DNA of 19,476 nt from UBA4615 sp049422085 (GCA_049422085.1 JBMSOD010000029.1:1-19476), one strand, 5' to 3'. Shown: positions 1 to 7,536, counted from the stretch's first letter. Numbers and translations are program-made. Notes: generated from the sequence alone by a model not told the origin.

Positions 1-62
1 GACTCCGCTTGACGACGGTATCCTGAAAGCATCGGGGCACCCGGTTAGCGCTCGGTTGACAG

Positions 63-90
63 GCCGGAATGCTGACTAACAGCGACCGGC
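63..90 (-). other. Stem-loop downstream of tRNA-Gln
   Basis: An imperfect hairpin lies 10 nt beyond the tRNA 3' end on the minus strand. The outer arms GCCGG (63-67) and CCGGC (86-90) pair, and the inner arms GCTG (71-74) and CAGC (80-83) close a 5-nt loop. There is no T-run after it, so it is not a typical intrinsic terminator. It could be a processing or weak termination structure for the ispE-tRNA transcript. The rest of bases 1-100 shows no gene. In many betaproteobacteria prs follows this tRNA, but its coding region is not in the window. Confidence 0.3.
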
Positions 91-100
91 GTTCAGGTGT

Positions 101-177
101 TGGCTGGGGAGGTAGGATTCGAACCTACGCATGCCGGAATCAAAATCCGGTGCCTTAACCAACTTGGCGACTCCCCA
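101..177 (-). tRNA. tRNA-Gln (anticodon UUG)
   Basis: On the minus strand a 77-nt cloverleaf can be read. The acceptor arm TGGGGAG (177-171) pairs with CTCCCCA (111-105), followed by discriminator G and an encoded CCA at 103-101. The anticodon stem CCGGA/TCCGG holds a loop with TTG, which reads CAA glutamine codons. The T arm contains GGTTCGAATCC. The U1-A72 first pair is typical of bacterial tRNA-Gln. The 5' end (177) lies inside the coding sequence of ispE on the same strand, so the tRNA is probably cut from an ispE co-transcript unless it has its own promoter inside ispE. Confidence 0.97.
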
Positions 178-1108
178 ACGGGTGCCGGGAGAGGGATCGA
201 CAGACTCGAACCCGTCCGACATCGCGAAGCACTGCATCCGACGCAATACGCTGAGCAAGATCGGGATCAGAGACCGGGAGAAAGATGCATGCTCCCGATC
301 CGGACATTCGAACCTGCTCCGGGGCAAGCCCGGCATTGCGCGCGGCCATCTCAAGCTGCCCTATCGCCAAGGCCACTTGCGGATAATGCCGCTGAACGAC
401 CGGCTGAAGGTCATTGTGAAGAGCCTGTTGCTGCAACCTCTGCCAGGCATCAAACGACCCGGGACGCTCGTCCTGGAAACCGGAAATTGTGAGGGGCGGC
501 GTGTTTCTTGTCAATTCGGCATCACCGAAGACCCGCGCGGTGGGCACGGCGACCGGGGGGGCAATCAGCACGAACCACGATTCCGGGATCGCGATGGCCT
601 GGAGTTGTTCGCCGACACCCCGCGCCAGCGCCGACCCGCCGAAGAGGAAGAAGGGCAGGTCTGCACCGAGCTGCAGTCCGAGTCGGGCGAGCTCAGGCGG
701 CGGCAGCCTCAGATCCCACAGGGCATCGAGCAGCATCATCACGGTGGCCGCATCGGAGCTCCCTCCGCCCAGCCCGCCCCCCATGGGGATGACCTTGGTC
801 AGAGCGATCTCCGCCCCCAGTCTGCAGCCGCTCGCCTGTTGCAACAGTCGGGCAGCACGCACGGTCAGGTCCTGGTCAGGAGCCACGCCGTCGACTTCGC
901 CGATCCTGACGATCTGGCCATCGGAACGGACCCGGACATCGATCCTGTCGGCCCAGTCGATCAGCTGAAACACGCTCTCGAGCAGGTGATAGCCATCGTC
1001 GCGCCGACCGGTGACATGCAGGAAGCGGTTGATCTTGGCGGGTGCCGGGACATCCCTGACCTCGCCGCCTGATCGTTCGGCAGGCGTCAGCATGACATGC
1101 AAGGCCAT
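155..1108 (-). CDS. ispE: 4-diphosphocytidyl-2-C-methyl-D-erythritol kinase
   Basis: IspE phosphorylates the 2-hydroxyl of CDP-methylerythritol with ATP, the fourth step of the cytosolic MEP isoprenoid pathway. It is a GHMP kinase. The N-terminal PAPAKINRFLHVTGRRDDGY segment (residues 21-40) contains the conserved Lys25. The ATP-binding loop MGGGLGGGSSDAA is near residues 109-121, the catalytic Asp is in GADLPFF (Asp150), and motif III MSGSGACIF lies near the C terminus. The product is 317 aa, longer than the roughly 283-300 aa usual for the family, from N-terminal and C-terminal tails. ATG 1108 has an upstream AGGA; a second ATG at 1093 is possible. The gene follows lolB by 23 bp. The last six sense codons, part of a seventh and the stop lie inside tRNA-Gln, which is odd. 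A C7 run (555-561) lies in the coding region. Confidence 0.96.
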   Translation of the reverse strand: MALHVMLTPAERSGGEVRDVPAPAKINRFLHVTGRRDDGYHLLESVFQLIDWADRIDVRVRSDGQIVRIGEVDGVAPDQDLTVRAARLLQQASGCRLGAEIALTKVIPMGGGLGGGSSDAATVMMLLDALWDLRLPPPELARLGLQLGADLPFFLFGGSALARGVGEQLQAIAIPESWFVLIAPPVAVPTARVFGDAELTRNTPPLTISGFQDERPGSFDAWQRLQQQALHNDLQPVVQRHYPQVALAIGQLEMAARNAGLAPEQVRMSGSGACIFLPVSDPDLAQRIASDAVLRDVGRVRVCRSLSRHPLGSRQVG

Positions 1109-1131
1109 TGTCCTGTCTCTCGATGCGTGGA

Positions 1132-1782
1132 TCAGCGGTCGATCACCAGCACCACGCGCAGGTGACCTCTGGGGTGAGTGCGCGCGAGCGCCCAGCGCCC
1201 GGGCTCGCGCTCGATCAGCCAGCCGCTGTCCACGGCCTGACTGATCGCTCCCTGGGCGTCTCGCAACACCACATCGTCAAACCGATCATCCAGCCATTGC
1301 GGCAGACGTTCCAGGGGCAAAGGCCAGCCCAGGGCCTGCTCGACCACGCCGTCAAGGCTGGTATCCCGCAGGACTCGGCCATCCGCCAGTTCAAGCCGGG
1401 AAGCTCCGTCTGCCTGTCGGGTGCCTTGAGCGATGCGCTGCCCGAACGGCGAGGTCAGGGTCAGCGCCAGCGTCCGCTCTGCAGCGTCACCTGAGGCCTC
1501 CAATTGAAACCGGCCCTGGGCCGATTCATTGTCGCCCGGTGGTGTCGCCCTGAGCGTGACCGAAAATCGTCCGGCCCACAGCTTTGGCGCCGTTTCCTGA
1601 GATGCGAAGCGCACGTTGCCCGTCCCGGCTGCAGTGTCGGTGGAGGGCGAGGGAAGGGCGGCGCAAGCGGCCAGCAGCCCTGCGCAGATCAGCGTCGCGG
1701 CGCGTTGCAGAAGCGGCAGACGCGGCAGACGCGGCAGAAGTAGCAGAAGCAGCAGACGTGATGGCAGGCGGGCGACTCTCAT
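1132..1782 (-). CDS. lolB: Outer-membrane lipoprotein LolB
   Basis: LolB is itself an outer-membrane lipoprotein. It receives lipoproteins from the periplasmic carrier LolA and inserts them into the outer membrane. The protein is 216 aa with a lipobox LAAC and lipidated Cys40. The mature part has the LolB pattern: APKLWAGRFSVTLRA (residues about 65-79), then GRFQLE and LTLTSPFGQRIAQ. The position next to ispE is classical. The signal peptide is odd: residues 9-26 are a run of Leu/Pro/Arg tripeptides encoded by six 9-bp repeats, giving a 40-residue leader. No in-frame ATG, GTG or TTG occurs between the chosen start and the lipobox. The start lies 5 bp after the upstream TPR gene's stop, with no clear Shine-Dalgarno, so translational coupling is likely. 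Confidence 0.93.
   Translation of the reverse strand: MRVARLPSRLLLLLLLPRLPRLPLLQRAATLICAGLLAACAALPSPSTDTAAGTGNVRFASQETAPKLWAGRFSVTLRATPPGDNESAQGRFQLEASGDAAERTLALTLTSPFGQRIAQGTRQADGASRLELADGRVLRDTSLDGVVEQALGWPLPLERLPQWLDDRFDDVVLRDAQGAISQAVDSGWLIEREPGRWALARTHPRGHLRVVLVIDR
1707..1760 (-). repeat. Six tandem 9-bp repeats in lolB signal-peptide codons
   Basis: On the plus strand six contiguous 9-bp units of the form GCAGAMGYR are seen at 1707, 1716, 1725, 1734, 1743 and 1752. Units two and three are identical (GCAGACGCG). On the coding strand they are in frame and encode (R/L)-L-(L/P/Q) tripeptides. Gain or loss of a unit would keep the reading frame and change the signal-peptide length by three residues. 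Confidence 0.85.
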
Positions 1783-1787
1783 GCCAT

Positions 1788-3509
1788 TCAGAGCGACGCG
1801 CCGAGTCGCTTCAGAGTTTCTTCGAGGGTCCGGTTGTCGGGTTCCCTGCTGCGCGATGCCCTCCAGATCTCAAGGGCCTCTGTACGTCGTCCGCTCACCC
1901 AGAGCACCTCGCCAAGATGGGCGCCGACTTCGGCATCCGGGCTCAGACTCCAGGCCTTGCGCAACCAGCGAAGCGCGCCCTCCTGGTCGCGGAGCCTGAA
2001 AAGGACCCAGCCCATGCTGTCCAGGATGTGCCCGTCGTCGGGGCTGAGTTCAACCGCCCGTTCGATCAGCTTGCGAGCCTCATCGAGCCTGAGGTTGCGG
2101 TCGGCCAGGGTGTAGCCCAAGGCATTATGGGCATGCGCATGGTCCGGCTTGAGGGCGATCACCTTGCGCATCGATGCCTCCATCAGGTCGATGCGATCGA
2201 TTCGTTCTGCCGCCATGCCATGGTCATAGAGCAGATCGATTCGGTCGGGCAGGGTACTGAGTGCCTGATCCAGGATCTCGAACGCCCGCTGCGGCTGCCC
2301 GCCCTCACGCAGTGCTGCGGCCTCCGCGCTGATGAGCCGGACGCGATCATCGTCATTCTCTGCTGCCTCTGCACGAAAGAGCGCAGTCGCCTGTTCGGTT
2401 CGTCCGCTTTTGACCAGCAAGGTCGCGCGTCGGGTCAGAGCCGTCAGGTACAGCGGCCCTGTCGGGATGCGTTCAAGCCAGGTCAGCGCTTCATCCGGGC
2501 GGCCTTCATCTTCAGCGATGCGTGCTCTCAGCAGGATGGCCTGCTCGCGCTCTCGGCGGTCGGGGGTTTTCTGGGCAAGGTAGGCGTCGAGGTAAGTCCT
2601 GGCTTGCGTGCTGCGCCTCAGTTGCTGGGCGAGCTGGCCCGCCGCCAGAAGCAGACCAGGCTCTTGGGGGGCCAGTTCGAGTGCTCGGGCAAACTGGTCC
2701 AGAGCCTGGGCGTCACGCCCCAGGGCAACAAGAACCCGGGCTTGAAGATCGATTGCGTCGATGTTGCGTGGATCGCGTTTGAGCAAACCACCCAGCAAGG
2801 ACAGAGCCTCCTCCCTGCTCCCTGGACGGGACGCAAGGAGGCGTGCAGCAGCCAGCGCGACCGAGTTGTCTGCCGGTGCGATTCGCAGCGCCTCTCGGAT
2901 TTCGAGGGTTGCCGCATTGTCGAGCCCGGCCGCACCGGCGAGCGCGGCCCGGGCAAGCCTGGCCTGCGGAAGGTTCAGATCGGCTGTGCTCAGCTTGTCC
3001 ATCAGACGCCAGGCAGCCGCAGGGTCGCTGCTGCGGGACAGGTGACGCTGCAACTGCGCATAGGCTGCGGCAAGCTCACCCGACTGACGGGCCCGCTCGA
3101 GTCGCGCTCTGACCAATGCTTCGGCGCTCTCCGGCTTGGGGCCGGCCAGCAGGAGCGTTTCAAGAATCTGTCCGGCGCCGCCCGAGTTGGGCGAGAGTTC
3201 GAGCCACAGGCGCGCGGACTCGATCGCCTCCTGGAGGGCGCGCGCTTCGAGTGCGATTTCGGTTGCCCGTCTGGCAAGCCGCGGATCGCGGGTCTGTCGC
3301 GCCAGTGAAAGATAGGTTGACCAGCCGGTGCGGACGTCGCCACGCTGGAGGGCAAGATCGGCCCCAAGGATCTGGAAAAGGAGGCGTGGCGTGAGCTCGA
3401 CCGCAGGCGGAGGCGATTCGCCTTCGGTGGTTTGCGATCCGAAAACAGGAGGCGTCACGCTCAGCGCCGCCGCGAAACAGGCCACAGCGTGCCAGCGCAG
3501 GAATTTCAT
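1788..3509 (-). CDS. Periplasmic tetratricopeptide repeat protein
   Basis: The 573-aa product has an N-terminal signal peptide: basic MKFLRWH, a hydrophobic core, and a likely cleavage after PVFG at residue 24. A long alpha-helical array of TPR units follows. The clearest repeats are near the C terminus, such as AHNALGYTLADRNLRLDEAR and SMGWVLFRLRDQEGALRWLR. Such proteins act as protein-protein scaffolds. A large TPR protein next to lolB and ispE matches the position of Pseudomonas aeruginosa LbcA, an outer-membrane lipoprotein adaptor of the protease CtpA. Orthology is my inference. Unlike LbcA, this protein has no lipobox cysteine and looks like a soluble periplasmic protein. An upstream in-frame extension to 3800 runs antisense through mutM and is rejected. 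The gene is divergent from mutM with a 34-bp gap. Confidence 0.88.
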   Translation of the reverse strand: MKFLRWHAVACFAAALSVTPPVFGSQTTEGESPPPAVELTPRLLFQILGADLALQRGDVRTGWSTYLSLARQTRDPRLARRATEIALEARALQEAIESARLWLELSPNSGGAGQILETLLLAGPKPESAEALVRARLERARQSGELAAAYAQLQRHLSRSSDPAAAWRLMDKLSTADLNLPQARLARAALAGAAGLDNAATLEIREALRIAPADNSVALAAARLLASRPGSREEALSLLGGLLKRDPRNIDAIDLQARVLVALGRDAQALDQFARALELAPQEPGLLLAAGQLAQQLRRSTQARTYLDAYLAQKTPDRREREQAILLRARIAEDEGRPDEALTWLERIPTGPLYLTALTRRATLLVKSGRTEQATALFRAEAAENDDDRVRLISAEAAALREGGQPQRAFEILDQALSTLPDRIDLLYDHGMAAERIDRIDLMEASMRKVIALKPDHAHAHNALGYTLADRNLRLDEARKLIERAVELSPDDGHILDSMGWVLFRLRDQEGALRWLRKAWSLSPDAEVGAHLGEVLWVSGRRTEALEIWRASRSREPDNRTLEETLKRLGASL

Positions 3510-3543
3510 GCGCAGATGGTAGGCTGGAATACACTGCGCGTCC

Positions 3544-4365
3544 ATGCCTGAACTGCCTGAAGTTGAAGTGGTCCGGCGCGGGGTCGAGGCCGCCGCGACC
3601 GGGCGGCGCGTTGCCGGTGTCGTTGTTCGTGCGCCCAGGCTGCGCTGGCCGATTCCGCAAGGACTCGATGCGCTCCTGCGCGGTCGGGTCCTGCTGTCGG
3701 CGCAACGACGAAGCAAGTACCTGCTGCTGCATTTCGAGCCCGGCGTTCTCATCATCCATCTCGGCATGTCCGGAACCTTCACCTGGTTGTCCGCGGACAC
3801 GCCGGTTCGCCGCCATGACCATTTCGACCTGCTGCTCGACGGGGGCGTGCTGCGCCTGAACGACCCTCGCCGCTTTGGTGCCGTGCTCTGGAGTCCGGCG
3901 CAAGGGCCTCCTCTTCAGGACCATGTCCTGTTGCGCAACCTGGGTGTTGAACCCTTCTCGCCCGAGTTCGACGGTGCACGGCTCTATCAGGCAACACGGG
4001 GGCGACGTGGCAGCATCAAGGCCCTCCTGCTGGCCGGGACTGTGGTGGTGGGCGTTGGAAACATCTACGCCTCGGAAAGCCTGCATCGCGCCGGGATCCG
4101 GCCCGGGCTTGCCGCAGGGCGGCTGAGTCGACCGCGATGTGACCGGCTGGCCGATGCGGTTCGTGCCACTCTGGCGGATGCCATCGCTGCCGGTGGCAGC
4201 AGCCTTCGCGATTTCGTCTCAAGCGAGGGCCAGTCGGGCCACTTTCAGCTTGAATGCCTGGTCTATGGCCGGGCCGGGCAGCCCTGTCGCCGCTGTGGTG
4301 TTCCGATCAGGCGCCGGGTGCAGCAGCAGAGGGCAAGCTACTGGTGCCCGGCCTGTCAGCGCTGA
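3544..4365 (+). CDS. mutM: Formamidopyrimidine/8-oxoguanine DNA glycosylase
   Basis: MutM (Fpg) removes 8-oxoguanine and formamidopyrimidines opposite C and cleaves the abasic site by beta/delta elimination. All hallmarks are present. The N terminus MPELPEVE gives the catalytic Pro2 and Glu3. Lys58 is in RRSKYLLL. The VGVGNIYASE helix belongs to the helix-two-turn-helix. The C-terminal zinc finger uses Cys248, Cys251, Cys268 and Cys271, with the lesion-contact Arg263 in RASYW. The length of 273 aa is typical. It is the first gene of a plus-strand run with a dynamin-like GTPase 11 bp downstream and then mutY, so the two GO-system glycosylases may be co-transcribed. The gap to the divergent TPR gene is only 34 bp, so the promoters must overlap coding sequence. 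Confidence 0.98.
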   Translation: MPELPEVEVVRRGVEAAATGRRVAGVVVRAPRLRWPIPQGLDALLRGRVLLSAQRRSKYLLLHFEPGVLIIHLGMSGTFTWLSADTPVRRHDHFDLLLDGGVLRLNDPRRFGAVLWSPAQGPPLQDHVLLRNLGVEPFSPEFDGARLYQATRGRRGSIKALLLAGTVVVGVGNIYASESLHRAGIRPGLAAGRLSRPRCDRLADAVRATLADAIAAGGSSLRDFVSSEGQSGHFQLECLVYGRAGQPCRRCGVPIRRRVQQQRASYWCPACQR

Positions 4366-4376
4366 GCGGGCCTATC

Positions 4377-6329
4377 ATGTCGCCCATGAGCGGATTGAGC
4401 GAGCGGATACGGGCCTATGGTCACTGGCGCGAACGCGTCAGGGCTCTGCTGCGTCGTCACGGGCTTTGGCTGGAGCAGCAGAGCCTGCTCGACGGGGTCA
4501 CCCGTTCAAAGCTGGATGGCCTGATGCAGCGACTGTCCGACGAGCGGATGACCGTGGCCTTCGTGGCCGAGTTCTCCCGCGGCAAGTCTGAACTGATCAA
4601 TGCCCTCTTTTTTGCCGAGTATGGCAAAAGGGTTCTGCCCTCCTCGGCAGGTCGGACCACCATGTGCCCGACCGAGCTCATGCACGATCCCTCCCAGCCC
4701 GCCTGTATTCGGCTGCTGCCCATCGAAACCCGTCTGGAGAGCACCGCCCTGGCGCAGTGGCGTGACAGGCCGCAGGCCTGGATCACCGTGCCCTTCGATG
4801 CGCAGGATGTCGACAGCGTGCGCAAGGCATTCGAGAGCGTGCGGGAAGTTCGCAAGGTCAGTCTCCAGGATGCCATCCTGATGGGACTGATGGAGGAAAC
4901 CTCGCCAGGAGATGCCTCTGTGCCGGAACAGGATCAGCAGGTGGAGGTGTCGAGGTGGCGTCATGCGATTGCCAATCTGCCTCACCCGCTGCTCAGTACC
5001 GGACTGGTCGTGATCGATACGCCCGGCCTCAATGCCCTGGGCTCGGAGCCTGAACTCACCTTCAGCCTTCTGCCTTCGGCGCATGCGGTGGTGTTTCTGT
5101 TGGCCGCCGATGCCGGCGTGACCCGAAGCGATATCGAGACCTGGCGCGAGCGGATCAGTCCCACCCATGCGCATGGTCGATTTGTGGTGCTCAACAAGAT
5201 CGACGGCTTGTGGGACGAGCTTCGGTCGCCGGCGGAAGTGGATGAAGAGATCGAGGCGCAGGCGCGCTCGGTGGCCCGCACGCTCGACATTCCCCGTGAA
5301 CGGGTTTTTCCGCTGTCGGCCCTCAAGGGCCTGGTGGCGAGGGTCAATGGCGATCTGGATCTGCTCTCGCGCAGCAGGCTCACCGCTTTTGAGCGCGCAC
5401 TCAGTAGCGAGATCGTGCCCCGTCGACAGCTCCTCGTGCGCGAGCAGGTCCGGCTCGAGAGCGGGTCGATTGCCTCCCTGGCACGCGGCGCGCTTGGTCA
5501 GCGCCGTGCAGGTCTGGCGGTGCAGCTCGTCGAGCTTCGCGCACTGAAGGGCCGCAACCGCGAGGTCATCGAGCAGGCGGCCCGAGGCATCCGGCAGGAA
5601 CGCGCGAGTTTTGATCGAAGTCTCGCCAGTCTCAAGGCGCTGCACCGGGTATTTGCGCGGCAGGAGGCCGAGCTCAGATCAGGAGTGGCGCTTGCACGAC
5701 TCAAGCGCCATGTGCAAAAAGCCCGCGACGCCATGCAGCTCAGCCGCATGTCGGTCGGACTCCGGGAAGCCATGGTTGGACTGGTTCTGGAGGCACGGCG
5801 GGACATCGAGTCGCTCGAGACGAGATCGCAGGACATGGCCCGTCTGATGCGCGCAATGAGTCAGCGGTTTTCGGATGAACATGGCTGGGAGCTGCCCGCA
5901 GCAGAGGACTTCCAGGTGCGTCGCTACATGGCCGAAGTCGAGCGGATCGAGGAATTTCAGCGTCGCCACTTCGGTGCGATCAGCCTCATCACGACAGAGA
6001 AATGGGCCTTGACCCGCCGCTACTTCGAGTCGGTCGCCGTCAGGCTCAGGGCCGTGTACGAGCTTGCGTCCAAGGCGGTCGATGCCTGGACCGCCGAGCT
6101 CATGGCACCGTTGATGGCACGGGCGGGCGAGCATGAGGCCCTCCTGCGCAGCAGACTCGAATCCGTGCAGCGAGTCCTCGATGCGGCAGGGCAATTGCAG
6201 GTTCGGATTGATCAGCTCGAGCAGGAGCAGCAACGGATCAACGCGCAGGTGCGCGTGCTTGATCAGTTCGAGTCCGACATGATGGCCCTGCTCGCCGAGG
6301 CCCGAGAGCCCGACCGCCAGGCTGCATGA
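4377..6329 (+). CDS. Dynamin-family large GTPase
   Basis: This 650-aa protein has a full set of GTPase motifs: G1 AEFSRGKS (residues 64-71), G2 in GRTTMCPTEL (Thr94/95), G3 DTPG (214-217), G4 NKID (273-276) and a G5-like SALK (314-317). About 120 residues separate G2 and G3. A long charged, mostly helical C-terminal half follows, ending in a probable coiled coil (RIDQLEQEQQRINAQVRVLD). This suits a dynamin-like protein that oligomerises on membranes. I see no convincing transmembrane segment or signal peptide, so it is probably cytosolic or peripheral. G1 has Ala64 where the first Gly is expected. ATG 4377 and 4386 are both possible, and neither has a strong ribosome site. It lies between mutM and mutY. 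Its cellular role is unknown; participation in repair is only inferred from context. Confidence 0.88.
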   Translation: MSPMSGLSERIRAYGHWRERVRALLRRHGLWLEQQSLLDGVTRSKLDGLMQRLSDERMTVAFVAEFSRGKSELINALFFAEYGKRVLPSSAGRTTMCPTELMHDPSQPACIRLLPIETRLESTALAQWRDRPQAWITVPFDAQDVDSVRKAFESVREVRKVSLQDAILMGLMEETSPGDASVPEQDQQVEVSRWRHAIANLPHPLLSTGLVVIDTPGLNALGSEPELTFSLLPSAHAVVFLLAADAGVTRSDIETWRERISPTHAHGRFVVLNKIDGLWDELRSPAEVDEEIEAQARSVARTLDIPRERVFPLSALKGLVARVNGDLDLLSRSRLTAFERALSSEIVPRRQLLVREQVRLESGSIASLARGALGQRRAGLAVQLVELRALKGRNREVIEQAARGIRQERASFDRSLASLKALHRVFARQEAELRSGVALARLKRHVQKARDAMQLSRMSVGLREAMVGLVLEARRDIESLETRSQDMARLMRAMSQRFSDEHGWELPAAEDFQVRRYMAEVERIEEFQRRHFGAISLITTEKWALTRRYFESVAVRLRAVYELASKAVDAWTAELMAPLMARAGEHEALLRSRLESVQRVLDAAGQLQVRIDQLEQEQQRINAQVRVLDQFESDMMALLAEAREPDRQAA

Positions 6330-6381
6330 GCGCATGGGCCCCTGTGCTCTCTGAGCCCCTCGCAGGTGCCCGGGTGACCCG

Positions 6382-7536
6382 ATGAGCACGTTCGCACAAG
6401 ACCTCATCGCCTGGCAGAAATCCTGCGGTCGACATCACCTGCCCTGGCAGGGGACGACCGACCCTTACAGGATCTGGGTTTCCGAGATCATGCTGCAGCA
6501 GACTCAGGTGAGCACCGTCGTGGAAAGGTACACGGCGTTTCTTGCACGGTTTCCTGATGTACGGCGATTGGCCGATGCGACGCTGGAGGAGGTACTCGGC
6601 CGGTGGTCAGGGTTGGGTTACTACAGCCGCGCCCGCAACCTGCACGCGACCGCGCGGCTCATCATGACGCAATACCAGGGGCGTTTCCCGGCAACTGCCT
6701 CGGCGCTGCAGGAGCTGCCCGGAATCGGCCGATCCACAGCGGCAGCCGTGGCCTGCTTTGCGGGGTCCGATGCCCAGCCCATTCTTGATGGCAATGTCCG
6801 ACGCGTCCTTGCCCGGGTCTTTGCAATCGAGGGCTGGCCGGGCCGGGTCGAGGTGGAGCGCCGTCTCTGGCAGATCGCCGAAGACCAGCTTCCCCGGACA
6901 TCGGGGCATGACGCCCTGCGGGCCTACACCCAGGGCCTGATGGATCTGGGGGCAACGGTCTGCACACCGCGTGAACCGCGATGTGAAGCCTGTCCTGTGG
7001 CCGGGCAGTGCCAGGCGCTTGCCAGCCGGCGTGTGGCCGAATTACCCACGCCTCGTCCCGCACGCATGGTCGAGCAACGGCGGGCCGACTGGGCGATGAT
7101 CATCGATGGCAGGCGGGTTCTGCTTCAGGTCAGGCCGGCCCGGGGCGTGTGGGGAGGGCTCTGGTCCTTGCCCGAGATTCGCAGCCCCCTTGCGCAGCAT
7201 GCATGCGACGAAATCGATGTCCGGGCGGTGCAAGCCTGGGCGGCCTCACACCCGGGGCTCGGTCGCATGACAGGCGTCGCTCATTCGACGGACCTCCTTG
7301 CAGAGCCCCTTGCTGCGCCGGTACGTCACACGTTCACCCACTTCAGGCTCGAGGCCAGGGTCTGGAGGATCGACGCAGGCACCGGCTCGGCGGGCCTCAG
7401 GCATGATGCGCCGGATCCTCAGGCTCTCAGCGGGAGTGATCCGGTGCAGATGCGCTGGCTGGCACTGAACCCTGACTCAATGGCCGGCGCACCCTTGCCC
7501 ACCCCCGTGCGCAAGCTGCTGTACGCCCTGATCTGA
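6382..7536 (+). CDS. mutY: Adenine DNA glycosylase MutY
   Basis: MutY removes adenine mispaired with 8-oxoguanine and so complements MutM. The 384-aa product has the catalytic Glu35 in SEIMLQQTQV, the helix-hairpin-helix LPGIG (112-116), and the catalytic Asp136 in ILDGNVRRVLAR. The [4Fe-4S] cysteines are Cys194, Cys201, Cys204 and Cys210 (C-x6-C-x2-C-x5-C). The C-terminal half is the NUDIX-like 8-oxoG recognition domain, with VRHTFTHFRLEARV near residue 314. It starts 52 bp after the GTPase gene, with only a weak ribosome site near the ATG. It ends convergent with the LON-domain gene, with 12 bp between the stops. The stop codon lies within a CTGATCCGGGG motif that is repeated in tandem downstream of the antiporter gene. 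Confidence 0.98.
   Translation: MSTFAQDLIAWQKSCGRHHLPWQGTTDPYRIWVSEIMLQQTQVSTVVERYTAFLARFPDVRRLADATLEEVLGRWSGLGYYSRARNLHATARLIMTQYQGRFPATASALQELPGIGRSTAAAVACFAGSDAQPILDGNVRRVLARVFAIEGWPGRVEVERRLWQIAEDQLPRTSGHDALRAYTQGLMDLGATVCTPREPRCEACPVAGQCQALASRRVAELPTPRPARMVEQRRADWAMIIDGRRVLLQVRPARGVWGGLWSLPEIRSPLAQHACDEIDVRAVQAWAASHPGLGRMTGVAHSTDLLAEPLAAPVRHTFTHFRLEARVWRIDAGTGSAGLRHDAPDPQALSGSDPVQMRWLALNPDSMAGAPLPTPVRKLLYALI

Noticed and set aside
56..61. Perfect TTGACA -35 hexamer on the plus strand
   Set aside because: No -10 box follows at 16-18 bp and no plus-strand gene begins nearby.
131..1072. 313-codon plus-strand open frame opposite ispE
   Set aside because: It begins inside the tRNA and has no conserved motif; the minus strand is clearly IspE.
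1584..3308. 574-codon plus-strand open frame opposite the TPR gene
   Set aside because: It mirrors the TPR coding sequence in a GC-rich genome. The translation has no recognisable domain, while the minus strand shows clear TPR repeats and a signal peptide.
3510..3800. Upstream in-frame extension of the TPR gene
   Set aside because: It would run antisense through the start of mutM and place residues before a clean signal peptide that begins at 3509.
4506..5645. 379-codon minus-strand open frame inside the dynamin-like gene
   Set aside because: It is the antisense of a conserved GTPase domain and its translation is low-complexity His/Gly/Gln-rich with no family signature.
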